Shown one piece after another: positions 46,895 to 56,255 of a DNA stretch of 64,000 bases (position 1 is its first letter; every line of letters starts with the position of its first letter). Source of the DNA: a bacterium (GTDB lineage: Bacteria; Bacillota; Bacilli; Lactobacillales; Streptococcaceae); NCBI GenBank assembly GCA_905221195.1, contig CAJNCF010000002.1:248001-312000 (forward strand). The letters run 5' to 3'. The notes under the pieces were generated by a model. The model had not been told where the DNA came from, searched no databases, and saw only the letters and a program-made list of their open reading frames with translations. The position numbers and the translations under genes are program-made.

Positions 46895-48853
46895 TTATTT
46901 GACATGTTTTGCCAATTCTTCTTGGGCTTTTTTATTGGATTCTTCTTTTTCTTTCAGCCATTTTTCTTTGGCTTTCTCATATTCATCTTTTGTGACTGTC
47001 TTATCTTGTAATTTGAGATATTTATATGATTCAACCCCTTTATTACCAGCTAATGAATATGGTGTTGAGAAAGGAACGATTTTTCTCAATGTTGGTGTTC
47101 CACCAAGTGAAACATTTGGAATTGCTAGAGAGCTATCCACCAACCACGCTTGAGCATCCGCATATTTTTCATAACGTTTAGCTGGATCTTGCTCCTTATT
47201 AGCTTCTTCCAACATTTGAGTGTAGACATCTAGTCCAACAGCCTTGGCCTTGTCATTGGCCTCACCTGGCTCTATACCTAGATTTTGCATCAAACCACCA
47301 GAATTAACGTTAAAGACATCAAGATAGGTTGAAGGATCTTGATAGTCTGGACTCCAACCACCGTTGTATAAATCGTAATCCTTCTGAGCTGCAGTCTGAG
47401 CCAAATAGCTTGTACTATTATAGTCTTCAGTAGAGAGTTGGTGCACATCAATCACAACATTATCAGACCCCAAGACAGATTCAATTGATTGTTTCATAGA
47501 ATTAATTCCTTGAATTTCTGCCTTATTGGTCAAATCTACAGTTTTATCTAAGTGGATAGGGAATTGGACCCCTTTAGCTTGGAGTTCTTTCTTAGCCTCT
47601 GCAAATTTAGCCTTGGCTTTTTCAGGATTGTAGTATGGATCTTGGGCATCTGCAAAGTTGATTCCTTGCCATTCTTTACCATAATTGACCATCTTAGAGG
47701 CTACTACTTCACCAAAGTCTTTTCCGTTGATACTTACGAAGTTTGGAGGAACAACCAAGTTACGCAAAATCTTAGTTGCCCCCTCTTCTCCTTGAGATTG
47801 AGCGCCATAGGATGTACGATCATAGGCAAAATTAATGGCTTGACGGAAGTTTTTATTGAGAACTGCTTCTTGAGTCGATTTCTTCTCAGCATCACTTGCC
47901 TTGGAAGTGAATTTATAAGATTTTCTATCCAAGTTGAAGTTTAAGAAGTAAGAAGTAGCATCTTGCATGCTATAGATGATATTGTCCTTATTCTTCTCTT
48001 TAATCCCTTCAAAACTTGAACTATTTGGATAGAGACGAGCATAACTGTATGCCCCCTCGACAAAGTTACGAGCCAGTGCATCTTGGTCACTACCATCATA
48101 ATAGGCCAATTTCACATCATCTACAAAGACATTTTTAGCATCCCAGTAGCTAGGATTTTTCTTGAATTCGATAACTGATTTTGAAACAAAGGATTTCATC
48201 AAGAAAGGTCCATTGTACAAAATGCTAGATGGATCTATCTTGCCAAAATCATCCCCTTTTGATTTCAAGAAATCCGCATTAACTGGGAAAAGAATGGTTG
48301 AGGTTGTTTTTGAGTTCCAGTAAGGTTCTGGTCGTGTCAAGGTATATTGAACAGTTTGGTCATCAAGAGCCTTGACTCCGACAGTTGAAAAGTCGCTTGT
48401 TTTACCGTTAATGTAATCATCCAAACCAGCAACGGATTCTTGCACTAAGTACAAGGCTTCTGATTTTTTATCAGCCGCATATTTCAGACCAGTAACAAAA
48501 TCTTGGGCAGTTACAGGAGCATATTCATCTCCTTCTGAAGTATACCACTTAATGTCCTTACGAAGTTTGTAGGTATAGGTCAAACCGTCTTGAGAAACAC
48601 TCCAATCCTCTGCCAAAGATGGGACATAGTTTCCATATTGGTCATTTTCCATGAGACCATCTACCAGATTGGTCACAATATCATTGGTTGTTGCACGGTT
48701 TTCTGCTAGATAGTTCAAACTTGATGGATCGCTTGAGTAAACATAGTTATATGTTTTTGACGCTGTGCTAGAATTTCCACAGGCACTTAACAAAATACCT
48801 GCACTTAGCACGACACCTGCAAGCGTTGCATACTTGGCTTTAGACTTTTTCAT
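46895..48853 (-). CDS. aliB: Oligopeptide-binding lipoprotein AliB
   Basis: Substrate-binding protein of the Ami oligopeptide permease. The 652-residue protein starts MKKSKAKYATLAGVVLSAG and has the lipobox LSAC (about residue 25), then the SBP_bac_5 fold (about 60-580) with NGPFLMKSFVSKSVIEF and DLYNGGWSPDYQDPSTYLD blocks. It most closely resembles pneumococcal AliB among the AmiA/AliA/AliB set (from memory). No permease or ATPase is adjacent, so it works with the Ami transporter encoded elsewhere. It is monocistronic with a strong promoter containing an AACTCGAGTT palindrome. Confidence 0.93.
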   Translation of the reverse strand: MKKSKAKYATLAGVVLSAGILLSACGNSSTASKTYNYVYSSDPSSLNYLAENRATTNDIVTNLVDGLMENDQYGNYVPSLAEDWSVSQDGLTYTYKLRKDIKWYTSEGDEYAPVTAQDFVTGLKYAADKKSEALYLVQESVAGLDDYINGKTSDFSTVGVKALDDQTVQYTLTRPEPYWNSKTTSTILFPVNADFLKSKGDDFGKIDPSSILYNGPFLMKSFVSKSVIEFKKNPSYWDAKNVFVDDVKLAYYDGSDQDALARNFVEGAYSYARLYPNSSSFEGIKEKNKDNIIYSMQDATSYFLNFNLDRKSYKFTSKASDAEKKSTQEAVLNKNFRQAINFAYDRTSYGAQSQGEEGATKILRNLVVPPNFVSINGKDFGEVVASKMVNYGKEWQGINFADAQDPYYNPEKAKAKFAEAKKELQAKGVQFPIHLDKTVDLTNKAEIQGINSMKQSIESVLGSDNVVIDVHQLSTEDYNSTSYLAQTAAQKDYDLYNGGWSPDYQDPSTYLDVFNVNSGGLMQNLGIEPGEANDKAKAVGLDVYTQMLEEANKEQDPAKRYEKYADAQAWLVDSSLAIPNVSLGGTPTLRKIVPFSTPYSLAGNKGVESYKYLKLQDKTVTKDEYEKAKEKWLKEKEESNKKAQEELAKHVK

Positions 48854-48885
48854 CTCCAGAACCTCCTGATTTAAATATTTGTCTT

Positions 48886-48914
48886 ATTATACAACTCGAG
48901 TTTTATTTAGTCAA
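48886..48914 (-). promoter_or_regulatory. Promoter of aliB with palindromic spacer
   Basis: TTGACT (48909-48914) and TATAAT (48886-48891) with a perfect 17-bp spacer. A perfect 10-base palindrome AACTCGAGTT (48893-48902) is centred in the spacer, a position where a repressor would block polymerase. Confidence 0.75.
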
Positions 48915-48979
48915 TAGCTTTTTTAAAAAAATTAATCATTCCATCTACAAACTATAGAAATTATTCTACAAAATAATAA

Positions 48980-49032
48980 AAAAGAGAATAATTCAAGCAT
49001 TTCACGATAGAAATGTTTAAATTATCCCTTTT
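48980..49032 (-). terminator. Long terminator hairpin of the MurJ gene
   Basis: About 23-base arms AAAAGAGAATAATTCAAGCA... and ...TTTAAATTATCCCTTTT with G-T wobbles and an ACGATA loop. It lies 14 bases after the stop codon at 49046. Confidence 0.75.
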
Positions 49033-49045
49033 ATTTATAAAAAAA

Positions 49046-50671
49046 TTATTGAGAAATTCTTAATTTTGCTCGTAGGCGATTAGCTTGGGCTTGTCCAATC
49101 ACCTTGTCCAATAAGCGAGTGCGAAGACTCAAGGATCCATAAACTCCTCCTCCCATGGCACCGACAAGAGCTACATAAAGGAAACTCCACAAACGTCCAC
49201 TTGGTTGGAAAACAAATCCTAAAATCCACTGGATGGCACCTACACCGATGAACATAATAAGGGTCAACAAACTGATTAAAATGGTTCGCTTCACAATCAC
49301 CTTGCGCTTGACACCCGTTACCTTACAAATATCACGATACATCAAGACGTTAGGAATGATAAGACCGATAGTTGTGGAAATCAAAGGGCCATAACTGTGG
49401 AAAAGAGCAATAGTTGGAATTTGCAATACCAACTTGGCAATCGAACCATAGATAAAATAGAGAACGGCCTTACGGTTACGGAACATGGCTTGAAGCATTG
49501 GAGACAAGACCATGTACAAGCCTAAAATAGTAGACTGCAAAACTGCAAAGACAAACAAGCCCATAGCCAAACTATCTGGCTTGCCATAGAAGACTGTATA
49601 AAGAGGTTCTCCTACCATGACTACTCCAACCGTTGCTGGCAGTAGGAATAAGAAAAGCATGGTAATGCTGTCTTGAACTAAGCGAGAAGCTGCCTTCAAG
49701 TCCCCCTTGACATAGTTTTCAGTCAAGAGTGGCAAGCCTACACTACCAATTGAAACCCCAACAGAAATCAAAATCATCGTGATTTTATTAGGATTGGCAG
49801 AGAAATAAGAAAACATGACAACCAAGTCTTCATTACTATAATTGGTAAACCAACTCATACTATTGATAAAGGTCATCTGGTCCAGAATCTGGAAAAGCTG
49901 GATGGCAGACCCTGTCAGGATAAAAGGAATGGCTTCCTTAATGGTATCGACCAAGAGACGCTTACTGTTAATCTTATCCCTTGTTTCAAGGACTCTTTTG
50001 AGTAATCCTTCTTGGGCAAGGAAGTAAATCAAAACTGCAAAACTGGCTACCATGCCGACAAAAGCAGCAAAAGTGGATTGGGTAACCGCTGCCAGATAAT
50101 CTCCTGAGCCCATTTTCATAATCATAAAGGTAGCTAAAAGCATCCAGATAACACGAATGACCTGCTCAGCGATTTGGCTCATGGCATAAGGTTTGAGGTT
50201 ATTCATTCCTTGGAAGAAGCCTCGGATAACACTCATAGATGGGAAAATCAAGACCGCCCAAGCCAAGCTCTGCATGATTGGTATCAGGTCTTTCCCTACA
50301 CCCGACAAGTCTGCTAGCCAAGGAGCAAATACATACAAGACCAGAGCAAAGACCAGACCTAGTCCCGTCATAAAGCCTAAAAAGCTCCGAATCAGGGCAA
50401 AGCTGTGCTCTTCTTCTCGCATGGTATTGTACTTGGCAACTTGCTTAGCCACCGCAACTGGAATCCCTGCTGTTGAAACTAGCAAGAACCAGGCATAAAT
50501 ATTATAGCCCATGGTAAAGAGACCATTGGCCGTAGCTGCATAAGACCCCATCCAGATATACCAGGGGATAATATAAATGGCCCCAAGCAGGCGACTGATA
50601 AAGTTACTAGCCGTTAGCCAAGCAGTCCCCCGTAACATCTGGGCCTGCTGGTGATTGTTTTCGTTAGACAT
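49046..50671 (-). CDS. murJ: MurJ-type lipid II flippase (YtgP family)
   Basis: A 541-residue polytopic membrane protein with about 14 transmembrane helices, of the MATE/MOP flippase superfamily, YtgP subgroup, which in Firmicutes functions as MurJ. Typical blocks are RGTAWLTASNFISRLLGAIY at the start, SVIRGFFQGMNNL and VGLPLLTENYVKGD. It moves lipid II across the membrane. GAGGAATCT precedes the ATG. The gene is back-to-back with murE on the other strand, joining precursor synthesis and export. Confidence 0.9.
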   Translation of the reverse strand: MSNENNHQQAQMLRGTAWLTASNFISRLLGAIYIIPWYIWMGSYAATANGLFTMGYNIYAWFLLVSTAGIPVAVAKQVAKYNTMREEEHSFALIRSFLGFMTGLGLVFALVLYVFAPWLADLSGVGKDLIPIMQSLAWAVLIFPSMSVIRGFFQGMNNLKPYAMSQIAEQVIRVIWMLLATFMIMKMGSGDYLAAVTQSTFAAFVGMVASFAVLIYFLAQEGLLKRVLETRDKINSKRLLVDTIKEAIPFILTGSAIQLFQILDQMTFINSMSWFTNYSNEDLVVMFSYFSANPNKITMILISVGVSIGSVGLPLLTENYVKGDLKAASRLVQDSITMLFLFLLPATVGVVMVGEPLYTVFYGKPDSLAMGLFVFAVLQSTILGLYMVLSPMLQAMFRNRKAVLYFIYGSIAKLVLQIPTIALFHSYGPLISTTIGLIIPNVLMYRDICKVTGVKRKVIVKRTILISLLTLIMFIGVGAIQWILGFVFQPSGRLWSFLYVALVGAMGGGVYGSLSLRTRLLDKVIGQAQANRLRAKLRISQ

Positions 50672-50740
50672 AGATTCCTCATTTTATTTTAATCACTAGG
50701 AAAAATTCCTCATCTTCCATTATAAACTTTTCCTTGTTAC

Positions 50741-50769
50741 TTGTAAATTTACGACTTTCGGTTTACAAT
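50741..50769 (+). promoter_or_regulatory. Promoter of murE, predicted leaderless
   Basis: TTGTAA (50741-50746), exactly 17 bp, TACAAT (50764-50769). Seven bases separate the -10 from the ATG at 50777, so the RNA should start at or one base before the initiation codon, with no Shine-Dalgarno sequence. Confidence 0.65.
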
Positions 50770-50776
50770 AGAAAGT

Positions 50777-52222
50777 ATGATTAAGATTGAAACCGTATTA
50801 GATATATTAAAGAAAGATGGCCTTTTTCGCGAGATTATCGACCAAGGACACTACCACTACAACTATAGCCATGTCGTGTTTGACACTATCTGCTATGACA
50901 GCCGCAAGGCCAAAGAGAAGAGCCTCTTTTTCGTCAAGGGGGCTGCCTTTAAGCAGGAATTTCTGCTTTCAGCTATCTCTCAAGGACTCGGTTGGTATGT
51001 TGCTGAAAAGGACTATGAAGTTGGTATTCCTGCCATTATCGTCAGCGATATCAAGAAAGCCATGAGTTTGATTGCCATGGAATTTTATGGCAATCCACAG
51101 GAAAAACTCAAACTCCTTGCCTTTACTGGTACTAAGGGTAAGACAACAGCAGCCTATTTCGCCTATAACATTTTATCTCAAAGTCACCGACCTGCAATGT
51201 TGTCGACCATGAACACAACTCTAGATGGCAAGACTTTCTTTAAGTCTGCATTGACAACTCCTGAGAGCATTGACCTCTTTGACATGATGAATCAAGCTGT
51301 GCAAAATGACCGTACCCACCTCATCATGGAAGTCTCCAGTCAAGCCTATCTGGTCAAACGTGTCTATGGTCTCACATTTGATGTGGGAGTTTTCCTCAAT
51401 ATCAGTCCAGACCATATCGGACCTATTGAACACCCTAGCTTTGAAGACTACTTCTACCACAAGCGTCTCTTGATGAAAAATAGCCGAGCAGTAATCATTA
51501 ACAGTGACATGGACCACTTTTCTGTCTTGAAAGAACAAGTAGAAGATCAAGACCATGATTTCTATGGTAGCCAGTCAAGTAACCAAATCGAGAATTCTAA
51601 AGCCTTTAGCTTTTCAGCAAGCGGGAAACTCGCTGGAGATTATGATATCCAACTCATCGGTCACTTCAACCAAGAAAATGCCGTTGCTGCTGGACTTGCC
51701 TGTCTCCGTCTCGGAGCAAGTCTTGAGGACATCAAGAAAGGAATCGCTGCAACCCGTGTTCCTGGTCGTATGGAAGTTCTCACTCAGAAAAACGGAGCCA
51801 AGGTCTTCATCGACTATGCCCACAATGGGGACAGTCTGAAAAAACTAATAAACGTCGTAGAAACTCATCAAACAGGAAAGATTGCCCTAGTCCTCGGTTC
51901 TACTGGAAATAAGGGAGAAAGTCGTCGTAAAGACTTTGGCCTCCTCCTCAATCAACACCCTGAGATTCAAGTCTTTCTGACTGCTGATGACCCCAACTAT
52001 GAAGACCCAATGACCATTGCAGATGAAATCAGTAGCTACATCAATCATCCTGTTGAAAAAATTGCGGATCGCCAAAAAGCCATCAAGGCAGCGATGGCTA
52101 TCACAAATCAAGAATTAGATGCTGTCATTATTGCTGGTAAGGGAGCCGATTGCTACCAAATCGTCCAAGGCAAGAAAGAAGCCTATCCAGGAGATGCAGC
52201 CGTCGCAGAAAATTATTTATAA
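50777..52222 (+). CDS. murE: UDP-N-acetylmuramoyl-L-alanyl-D-glutamate--L-lysine ligase MurE
   Basis: Adds L-lysine at position 3 of the stem peptide. The 481-residue protein has the ATP-binding [13 protein letters not shown] at about 115-127 and the substrate-selecting DDPNYEDP motif; DDPN marks the lysine enzyme (the diaminopimelate enzyme has DNPR), which agrees with streptococcal lysine-type peptidoglycan. It is on the plus strand, divergent from murJ and convergent with the CsbD gene. The mRNA appears to be leaderless. Confidence 0.97.
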   Translation: MIKIETVLDILKKDGLFREIIDQGHYHYNYSHVVFDTICYDSRKAKEKSLFFVKGAAFKQEFLLSAISQGLGWYVAEKDYEVGIPAIIVSDIKKAMSLIAMEFYGNPQEKLKLLAFTGTKGKTTAAYFAYNILSQSHRPAMLSTMNTTLDGKTFFKSALTTPESIDLFDMMNQAVQNDRTHLIMEVSSQAYLVKRVYGLTFDVGVFLNISPDHIGPIEHPSFEDYFYHKRLLMKNSRAVIINSDMDHFSVLKEQVEDQDHDFYGSQSSNQIENSKAFSFSASGKLAGDYDIQLIGHFNQENAVAAGLACLRLGASLEDIKKGIAATRVPGRMEVLTQKNGAKVFIDYAHNGDSLKKLINVVETHQTGKIALVLGSTGNKGESRRKDFGLLLNQHPEIQVFLTADDPNYEDPMTIADEISSYINHPVEKIADRQKAIKAAMAITNQELDAVIIAGKGADCYQIVQGKKEAYPGDAAVAENYL

Positions 52223-52269
52223 GATAGTAAAAAATCAAGGGAAATGAGACCCCTTGATTTTTTACTATC
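52223..52269. terminator. Bidirectional terminator between murE and the CsbD gene
   Basis: Perfect 19-base arms GATAGTAAAAAATCAAGGG and its complement around GAAATGAGA, between convergent genes; A- and T-runs within the stem serve both directions. Confidence 0.9.
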
Positions 52270-52270
52270 T

Positions 52271-52462
52271 TTATTTAAAAGCGTTTTTCAAACCTTCAAC
52301 TGCACCTTCTACAGCGCCTTTAGCATCTTCAACTACTTCTTTTGCCTTAGCAACTGTCTTTTCTACAGCTCCCTCTGCTTCAGTCTTGCTATCCCCAGTA
52401 ACTTTACCGAATCCTTCTTTGATAGCACCTGTTGCTTGTTCCAATTTGTTTTCAAGTGACAT
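52271..52462 (-). CDS. CsbD-family stress protein
   Basis: A 63-residue hydrophilic, mostly helical protein with CsbD-like repeats ([15 protein letters not shown], then [28 protein letters not shown]). CsbD proteins are induced by general stress in Bacillus, but function is unknown and streptococci have no SigB, so control must differ. AGGAGACAATC precedes the ATG. It is monocistronic and shares the terminator with murE. Confidence 0.85.
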   Translation of the reverse strand: MSLENKLEQATGAIKEGFGKVTGDSKTEAEGAVEKTVAKAKEVVEDAKGAVEGAVEGLKNAFK

Positions 52463-52561
52463 ATGATTGTCTCCTATAGGTTTATTCCGATAAGTGTTAT
52501 CGTTGCTTTTAGTATATATTTATTATGTCATCAAGTCAAATAAAGTGCTCAGAGCAGAATA

Positions 52562-53212
52562 CTATGCTAGGTAAAAACTTAGACTTTCCTTATCAAAATC
52601 GACTGCCAACTCATACTTCCCATCTTCATTTTGGATAATATAGCCTAGGACGACCAAACTGTCCACAAAGATATCACGACGTTTCTGCATCAGCTGATCT
52701 TTTTTGAGAAATTTTAGCAAAAAAGTTGTCATGTATTTGAGAGCATACTCAGGATTAACATCTCCCAAAATAGCATAAAGTTCCTGCTGTTTTTCTGTTA
52801 AAGGATACTGATGTTTGACCTTGTAGAAATAATTGGACAGGGTCATTTTTGTTCGCGCAAAGTCCGTCTGTTCAACTAAAATAGCTGCATTGGTCTGATT
52901 GCGCAATTCCGTCTCAAAACGCTGCTCCGACAAGGCTTGATAGACTGGACTATCTTCTCTGACAAAAATCTCTTGATCCAGTTCAAGATTATCAAGGGAC
53001 TCAAGCATAGGAAGATTGAGGTAATAACGCTTATTTTCTCGTAGAATCAAGCCAGCCTTTATATACTCTTCCATGAATTTATCAACTGCTAGATCTGGAA
53101 ATTGAGCCTTGATTTCCCGTAGAATCACATCATCATGCTGGTCCAGATAGCGGATTAATTCTCCAAAAAATAGCTGTCTCGTCAAACGAGATGGATTAAA
53201 AATCTGAATCAT
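52562..53212 (-). CDS. Hypothetical protein, DUF1803-like
   Basis: A 216-residue cytoplasmic protein with no recognised catalytic motif. The N-terminal part (SRLTRQLFFGELIRYLDQHDDVILREIK) looks like a helical, possibly winged-helix domain, and the C-terminal half contains two helical repeats. I recall a streptococcal DUF1803 family of this size, but the assignment is tentative. Its start overlaps the previous gene by 17 bases, so translation is coupled to the YiiX-like hydrolase gene. Confidence 0.7.
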   Translation of the reverse strand: MIQIFNPSRLTRQLFFGELIRYLDQHDDVILREIKAQFPDLAVDKFMEEYIKAGLILRENKRYYLNLPMLESLDNLELDQEIFVREDSPVYQALSEQRFETELRNQTNAAILVEQTDFARTKMTLSNYFYKVKHQYPLTEKQQELYAILGDVNPEYALKYMTTFLLKFLKKDQLMQKRRDIFVDSLVVLGYIIQNEDGKYELAVDFDKESLSFYLA

Positions 53213-53708
53213 GAAGATTCCTTTCTTTACATTCTAACAGAGGAGACGCTGCCAACTGACTAGGATTGGTCCCAGCTTGGTTCAGAGGAACAGGCAGACC
53301 TAGTTCTCTATAATACTCTCTCCAAAAATCACTAATCTCCTGAGTCCCATCTCCAAATTTCATAGGAATAGTTTCAAAAATCGGTAGGATTTCTGCCATA
53401 TACTGGGAACAATAAAAACCAACTCCATCTGGATAGAAAGAAGCATTGTAGGGAGCTCCAAGATGCTTACAAGCTCTCTCCTTGACAGACTGGATGTCTA
53501 GTTCTGGATAAACATAGAGGTCGTACAAGTGATTGGACTCAAAGAAATCTGCTGGTTCCTGACAGATAGCACCCACCTTTCCACTAGCATGGTAAATCAT
53601 CCCATCCAAATAAATGGCAACATGACTATAGTTGCCCGTAGAAGTCTGGATGGCCTTTCCCATGTCCGACTCATCTCTCACAAAAATCAAATCGCCATTT
53701 GCTAACAT
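53196..53708 (-). CDS. YiiX/YebB-like NlpC/P60-superfamily hydrolase
   Basis: A 170-residue protein of the permuted papain-fold group (YiiX/DUF830). GDLIFVRD at the N terminus, TGNYSHVAIYLDGMIYHASG with the catalytic histidine (SHVAIY), and a later GFYCSQYMAEI with the catalytic cysteine (YCSQ) are the family hallmarks. Members act as amidases or peptidases on lipids, peptides or cell wall, with no clear substrate here. There is no signal peptide, so it is probably cytoplasmic. AGGAG precedes the ATG; a terminator for ppaC lies upstream. Confidence 0.85.
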   Translation of the reverse strand: MLANGDLIFVRDESDMGKAIQTSTGNYSHVAIYLDGMIYHASGKVGAICQEPADFFESNHLYDLYVYPELDIQSVKERACKHLGAPYNASFYPDGVGFYCSQYMAEILPIFETIPMKFGDGTQEISDFWREYYRELGLPVPLNQAGTNPSQLAASPLLECKERNLHDSDF

Positions 53709-53725
53709 GCTTCACTCCTAGAAAA

Positions 53726-53745
53726 AAAGGAGCCGAAACTCCTTT
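53726..53745 (-). terminator. Terminator of ppaC
   Basis: AAAGGAG and CTCCTTT arms around CCGAAA with a run of seven T on the minus strand, directly before the ribosome site of the YiiX-like gene. Confidence 0.8.
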
Positions 53746-53794
53746 CGATATAATTCAAACTAAACTTTCCTATTTTGAACTGATACTCAAAATC

Positions 53795-54730
53795 TTAAGC
53801 GTTGAAGCTTTCAGTCAATTGAGGTACCACTTGTTTCTTACGTGAAACAGCACCAGCAAGGAAAGCATGGTTGTTTTCAAGTTTGAAGTTGAAAGCTGCT
53901 TCGACCTTGTCCATGTTAGCACCAAGTGCTAGGATTTCTGAGTTTGAGTTGACGATATCTGTAATCATCAAGACAAAGTCAGAATAACCGTTTGCTGTGT
54001 TTGCAGCTTGCATTGCAGCTTCAATTTCTGCTTGACGTTCCAAAACTTCAGCAATGTCAACTGTGTTTACTTGGGCAACACGAACATTATTTCCGTTCAA
54101 TTCAAAAGTCTTAGCATCGATGTCAATCAATTCGTCAGCAGATTTGCTAGCCAAGTTTGTACCAGCTTTCAACATAGCCAAACCATACTCTTCCAAGTTC
54201 ACACCAGCCAATTCAGCCAATTCTGGAGCAATAACTTTATCTGTTGGATGTGTTGTTGGTGATTTCAAAAGAAGGGTATCTGAAATCAAACCTGAAAGCA
54301 TCAAACCAGCAATCTCTTTAGGAACAGCTACATCATGTTCTTTGAACATACGGTAAACGATTGAAGACGCAGATCCAACTGGTTCCAAACGCATGTAAAG
54401 TGGGCTTGCAGTTTCAAAGTTAGCTACACGGTGATGGTCTACCACACCATAAACTTCTACTTCAGCGATATCTGATACAGATTGTTGGAATTCATTGTGG
54501 TCAGTCAAGATAACTTGCTCTGCACCCTCTGCTTTAGCAGAAGTGATGACACGCGGTGCTTCCACACCAAAGTAGTTCAAGACAAAGGCTGTTTCTTCAT
54601 TTGGAGTTCCAAGGGCAACAGCTTCCGTATCCAAACCATAAGCTTCTTTTGCAAGGTAGGCAAAGGCTACAGATGACCCGATGGCATCTGAGTCTGGATT
54701 TTGGTGACCAAATACTAGAATCTTAGACAT
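53795..54730 (-). CDS. ppaC: Manganese-dependent inorganic pyrophosphatase (family II)
   Basis: Hydrolyses pyrophosphate to drive biosynthesis. The 311-residue DHH-family protein has [14 protein letters not shown] at the N terminus, ILTDHNEF, then the DHHR metal site ([10 protein letters not shown]) and a C-terminal DHHA2 domain ending [10 protein letters not shown]. Length and motifs fit streptococcal PpaC. GAGGTATT precedes the ATG. Confidence 0.97.
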   Translation of the reverse strand: MSKILVFGHQNPDSDAIGSSVAFAYLAKEAYGLDTEAVALGTPNEETAFVLNYFGVEAPRVITSAKAEGAEQVILTDHNEFQQSVSDIAEVEVYGVVDHHRVANFETASPLYMRLEPVGSASSIVYRMFKEHDVAVPKEIAGLMLSGLISDTLLLKSPTTHPTDKVIAPELAELAGVNLEEYGLAMLKAGTNLASKSADELIDIDAKTFELNGNNVRVAQVNTVDIAEVLERQAEIEAAMQAANTANGYSDFVLMITDIVNSNSEILALGANMDKVEAAFNFKLENNHAFLAGAVSRKKQVVPQLTESFNA

Positions 54731-54794
54731 GATAATACCTCATTTTGTTTATTCTCTTTATTGTAGCATTTTTTTCGATTTTTGACAAAAGTAA

Positions 54795-54814
54795 GAGGAG
54801 TCAAAGGACTCCTC
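54795..54814 (-). terminator. Terminator of the GIY-YIG gene
   Basis: Perfect 8-bp arms GAGGAGTC and GACTCCTC around AAAG, at the stop codon. Confidence 0.8.
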
Positions 54815-55100
54815 ACGATTCTTCAAAATAACTGAGTAAGTTTCTATCTTGATTTTCAGATAAAAATTGCTCCTTCTGTGGTCGCTTCTTACGCTTGAGC
54901 AGGGCTTCTGCCGACATGGCTTCTTCCTTACTGGCAAAACCTTGAGCATAGATGAGTTTGACTGGCAAGCGAGCTCTTGTATATTTGGCTCCCTTCCCAC
55001 TATTGTGGACAGCGAGGCGTCTTCTCACATCAGTCGTAAACCCTGTATAATAAGAACCATCACGACACTCCAGCACATACATATAAGCCTTATGATCCAT
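54813..55100 (-). CDS. GIY-YIG nuclease-superfamily protein, YazA/UPF0213 type
   Basis: A 95-residue single-domain protein with [18 protein letters not shown] at the N terminus (GIY-YIG variant: YVL...YTG) and [19 protein letters not shown] (conserved Arg and catalytic region). This small family is conserved next to the tRNA methyltransferase gene in many Firmicutes and is of unknown function. I place the start at 55100; the gene overlaps the methyltransferase 3' end by 11 bases, so it is translated by coupling. It ends in a terminator. Confidence 0.85.
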   Translation of the reverse strand: MDHKAYMYVLECRDGSYYTGFTTDVRRRLAVHNSGKGAKYTRARLPVKLIYAQGFASKEEAMSAEALLKRKKRPQKEQFLSENQDRNLLSYFEES

Positions 55101-55839
55101 AATAAATCTCTTCAAGTTCGGGCGTATAGGAACCATCGTCATTGTGGACAATCAAAGGTGGTAAAACCTTAAAACCACTCGTTGAGCCATCCTTGATAGC
55201 TTCAATCAAGAGCATATTAGCTTCCTTTTCCCGCTTTGGATAAACAAACTGCAGGCGCTTAGGAGCTAGATTATGCCGTTGCAACATGTCCAAGATATCC
55301 AAGAGGCGGTCAGGTCTATGAACCATGGCCAAGCGTCCATTGGATTTGAGAATACTTTGGGCGCTACGGCAGATTTCCTCCAGATTGGTCGTAATTTCAT
55401 GGCGCGCCAAGAGGTAATGTTCACTTTCGTTCAGGTTGGAATGAGGATCCACCTTGAAATAAGGCGGATTACACAAAATCATATCCACCTTACTTCCCTG
55501 AATGTAAGCAGGCATATTTTTCAAATCATCACAGATGACCTGCATTTGCTCCTCTAATCCATTCAAACGGACAGAGCGCTCAGCCATATCCGCCAAACGC
55601 TCCTGAATCTCAACAGCCAAAATCTGTGCCTGAGTACGAGTGCTAGCAAATAGCCCCACTGCTCCATTCCCAGCACAGAAATCCACAACCAATCCCTTCT
55701 TTGGGAAACGTGGAAATCGTGACAAGAGAACACTATCCACCGAATAGCTAAAAACCTCTCTATTTTGAATGATTTTAATATCTGTCGAAAAGAGCTGGTT
55801 AATTCGCTCTCCTGATTTTAATAATTGTTCTTCTTCCAT
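55090..55839 (-). CDS. yabB: YabB-type tRNA1(Val)-like adenine N6-methyltransferase
   Basis: A 249-residue S-adenosylmethionine-dependent methyltransferase with the motif I region [14 protein letters not shown] at about 50-63 and the catalytic motif [10 protein letters not shown], characteristic of adenine N6-methyltransferases such as TrmN6. It probably modifies A37 of a tRNA. Its promoter (TTGTAA, 17 bp, TATAAT) puts the transcription start on the ATG, so the mRNA should be leaderless. It is followed by the overlapping GIY-YIG gene. Confidence 0.85.
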   Translation of the reverse strand: MEEEQLLKSGERINQLFSTDIKIIQNREVFSYSVDSVLLSRFPRFPKKGLVVDFCAGNGAVGLFASTRTQAQILAVEIQERLADMAERSVRLNGLEEQMQVICDDLKNMPAYIQGSKVDMILCNPPYFKVDPHSNLNESEHYLLARHEITTNLEEICRSAQSILKSNGRLAMVHRPDRLLDILDMLQRHNLAPKRLQFVYPKREKEANMLLIEAIKDGSTSGFKVLPPLIVHNDDGSYTPELEEIYYGS

Positions 55840-55845
55840 GGTCTT

Positions 55846-55874
55846 ATTATAGCAAATTTATATTAACATTACAA
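55846..55874 (-). promoter_or_regulatory. Promoter of yabB, predicted leaderless
   Basis: TTGTAA (55869-55874), exactly 17 bp, TATAAT (55846-55851). Six bases separate the -10 from the ATG at 55839. There is no Shine-Dalgarno sequence. It is the strongest of the six leaderless candidates. Confidence 0.7.
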
Positions 55875-55891
55875 AGAATATAGATTTCTAA

Positions 55892-56254
55892 CTAATTCTT
55901 CTGCTTCTTCAAATGTTGAAGGGCTTCCTTGGTCCAAATTGGCATCATTCTTTTGAGAGGCGCAAAGCCGTAGTTAAAACGGTCGCTTGAAAAGCGTCTC
56001 CGTCTCGGAAACTGGTGCTTTTCTTCCTCCAAAGTACGGATAGAAAGACTGGCTTTCCCTGTAAATTCATCCAAATCCACTACCTGAACCTGAACCTCTT
56101 CATCGACTTTCAGGGCTTCATGAATATTTTCAATAAATCCTGTTCGAATCTCTGAAATGTGAATCAGCCCCGTATCACCCGTCTCTAACTCAACAAAGGC
56201 ACCATAGGGCTGAATCCCTGTAATACGCCCCTTTAGCTTATCACCGATTTTCAT
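55892..56254 (-). CDS. cvfD: S1-domain RNA-binding protein CvfD
   Basis: A 120-residue protein with an N-terminal S1 domain (KIGDKLKGRITGIQPYGAFVEL...GLIHISEI, about 1-75) and a basic C-terminal tail with RRRRFSS. From memory it is the pneumococcal CvfD, a post-transcriptional regulator affecting stress and competence, and it resembles B. subtilis YugI. The start at 56254 is one base after the upstream cyclophilin stop codon, with GAGG nearby; the longer frame overlapping that gene is unlikely. Confidence 0.85.
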   Translation of the reverse strand: MKIGDKLKGRITGIQPYGAFVELETGDTGLIHISEIRTGFIENIHEALKVDEEVQVQVVDLDEFTGKASLSIRTLEEEKHQFPRRRRFSSDRFNYGFAPLKRMMPIWTKEALQHLKKQKN

Positions 56255-56255
56255 C

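Noticed and set aside
48948..48957. CAAACTATAG upstream of aliB as a MET box
   Set aside because: Only one half of the palindrome is present; the other arm does not match.
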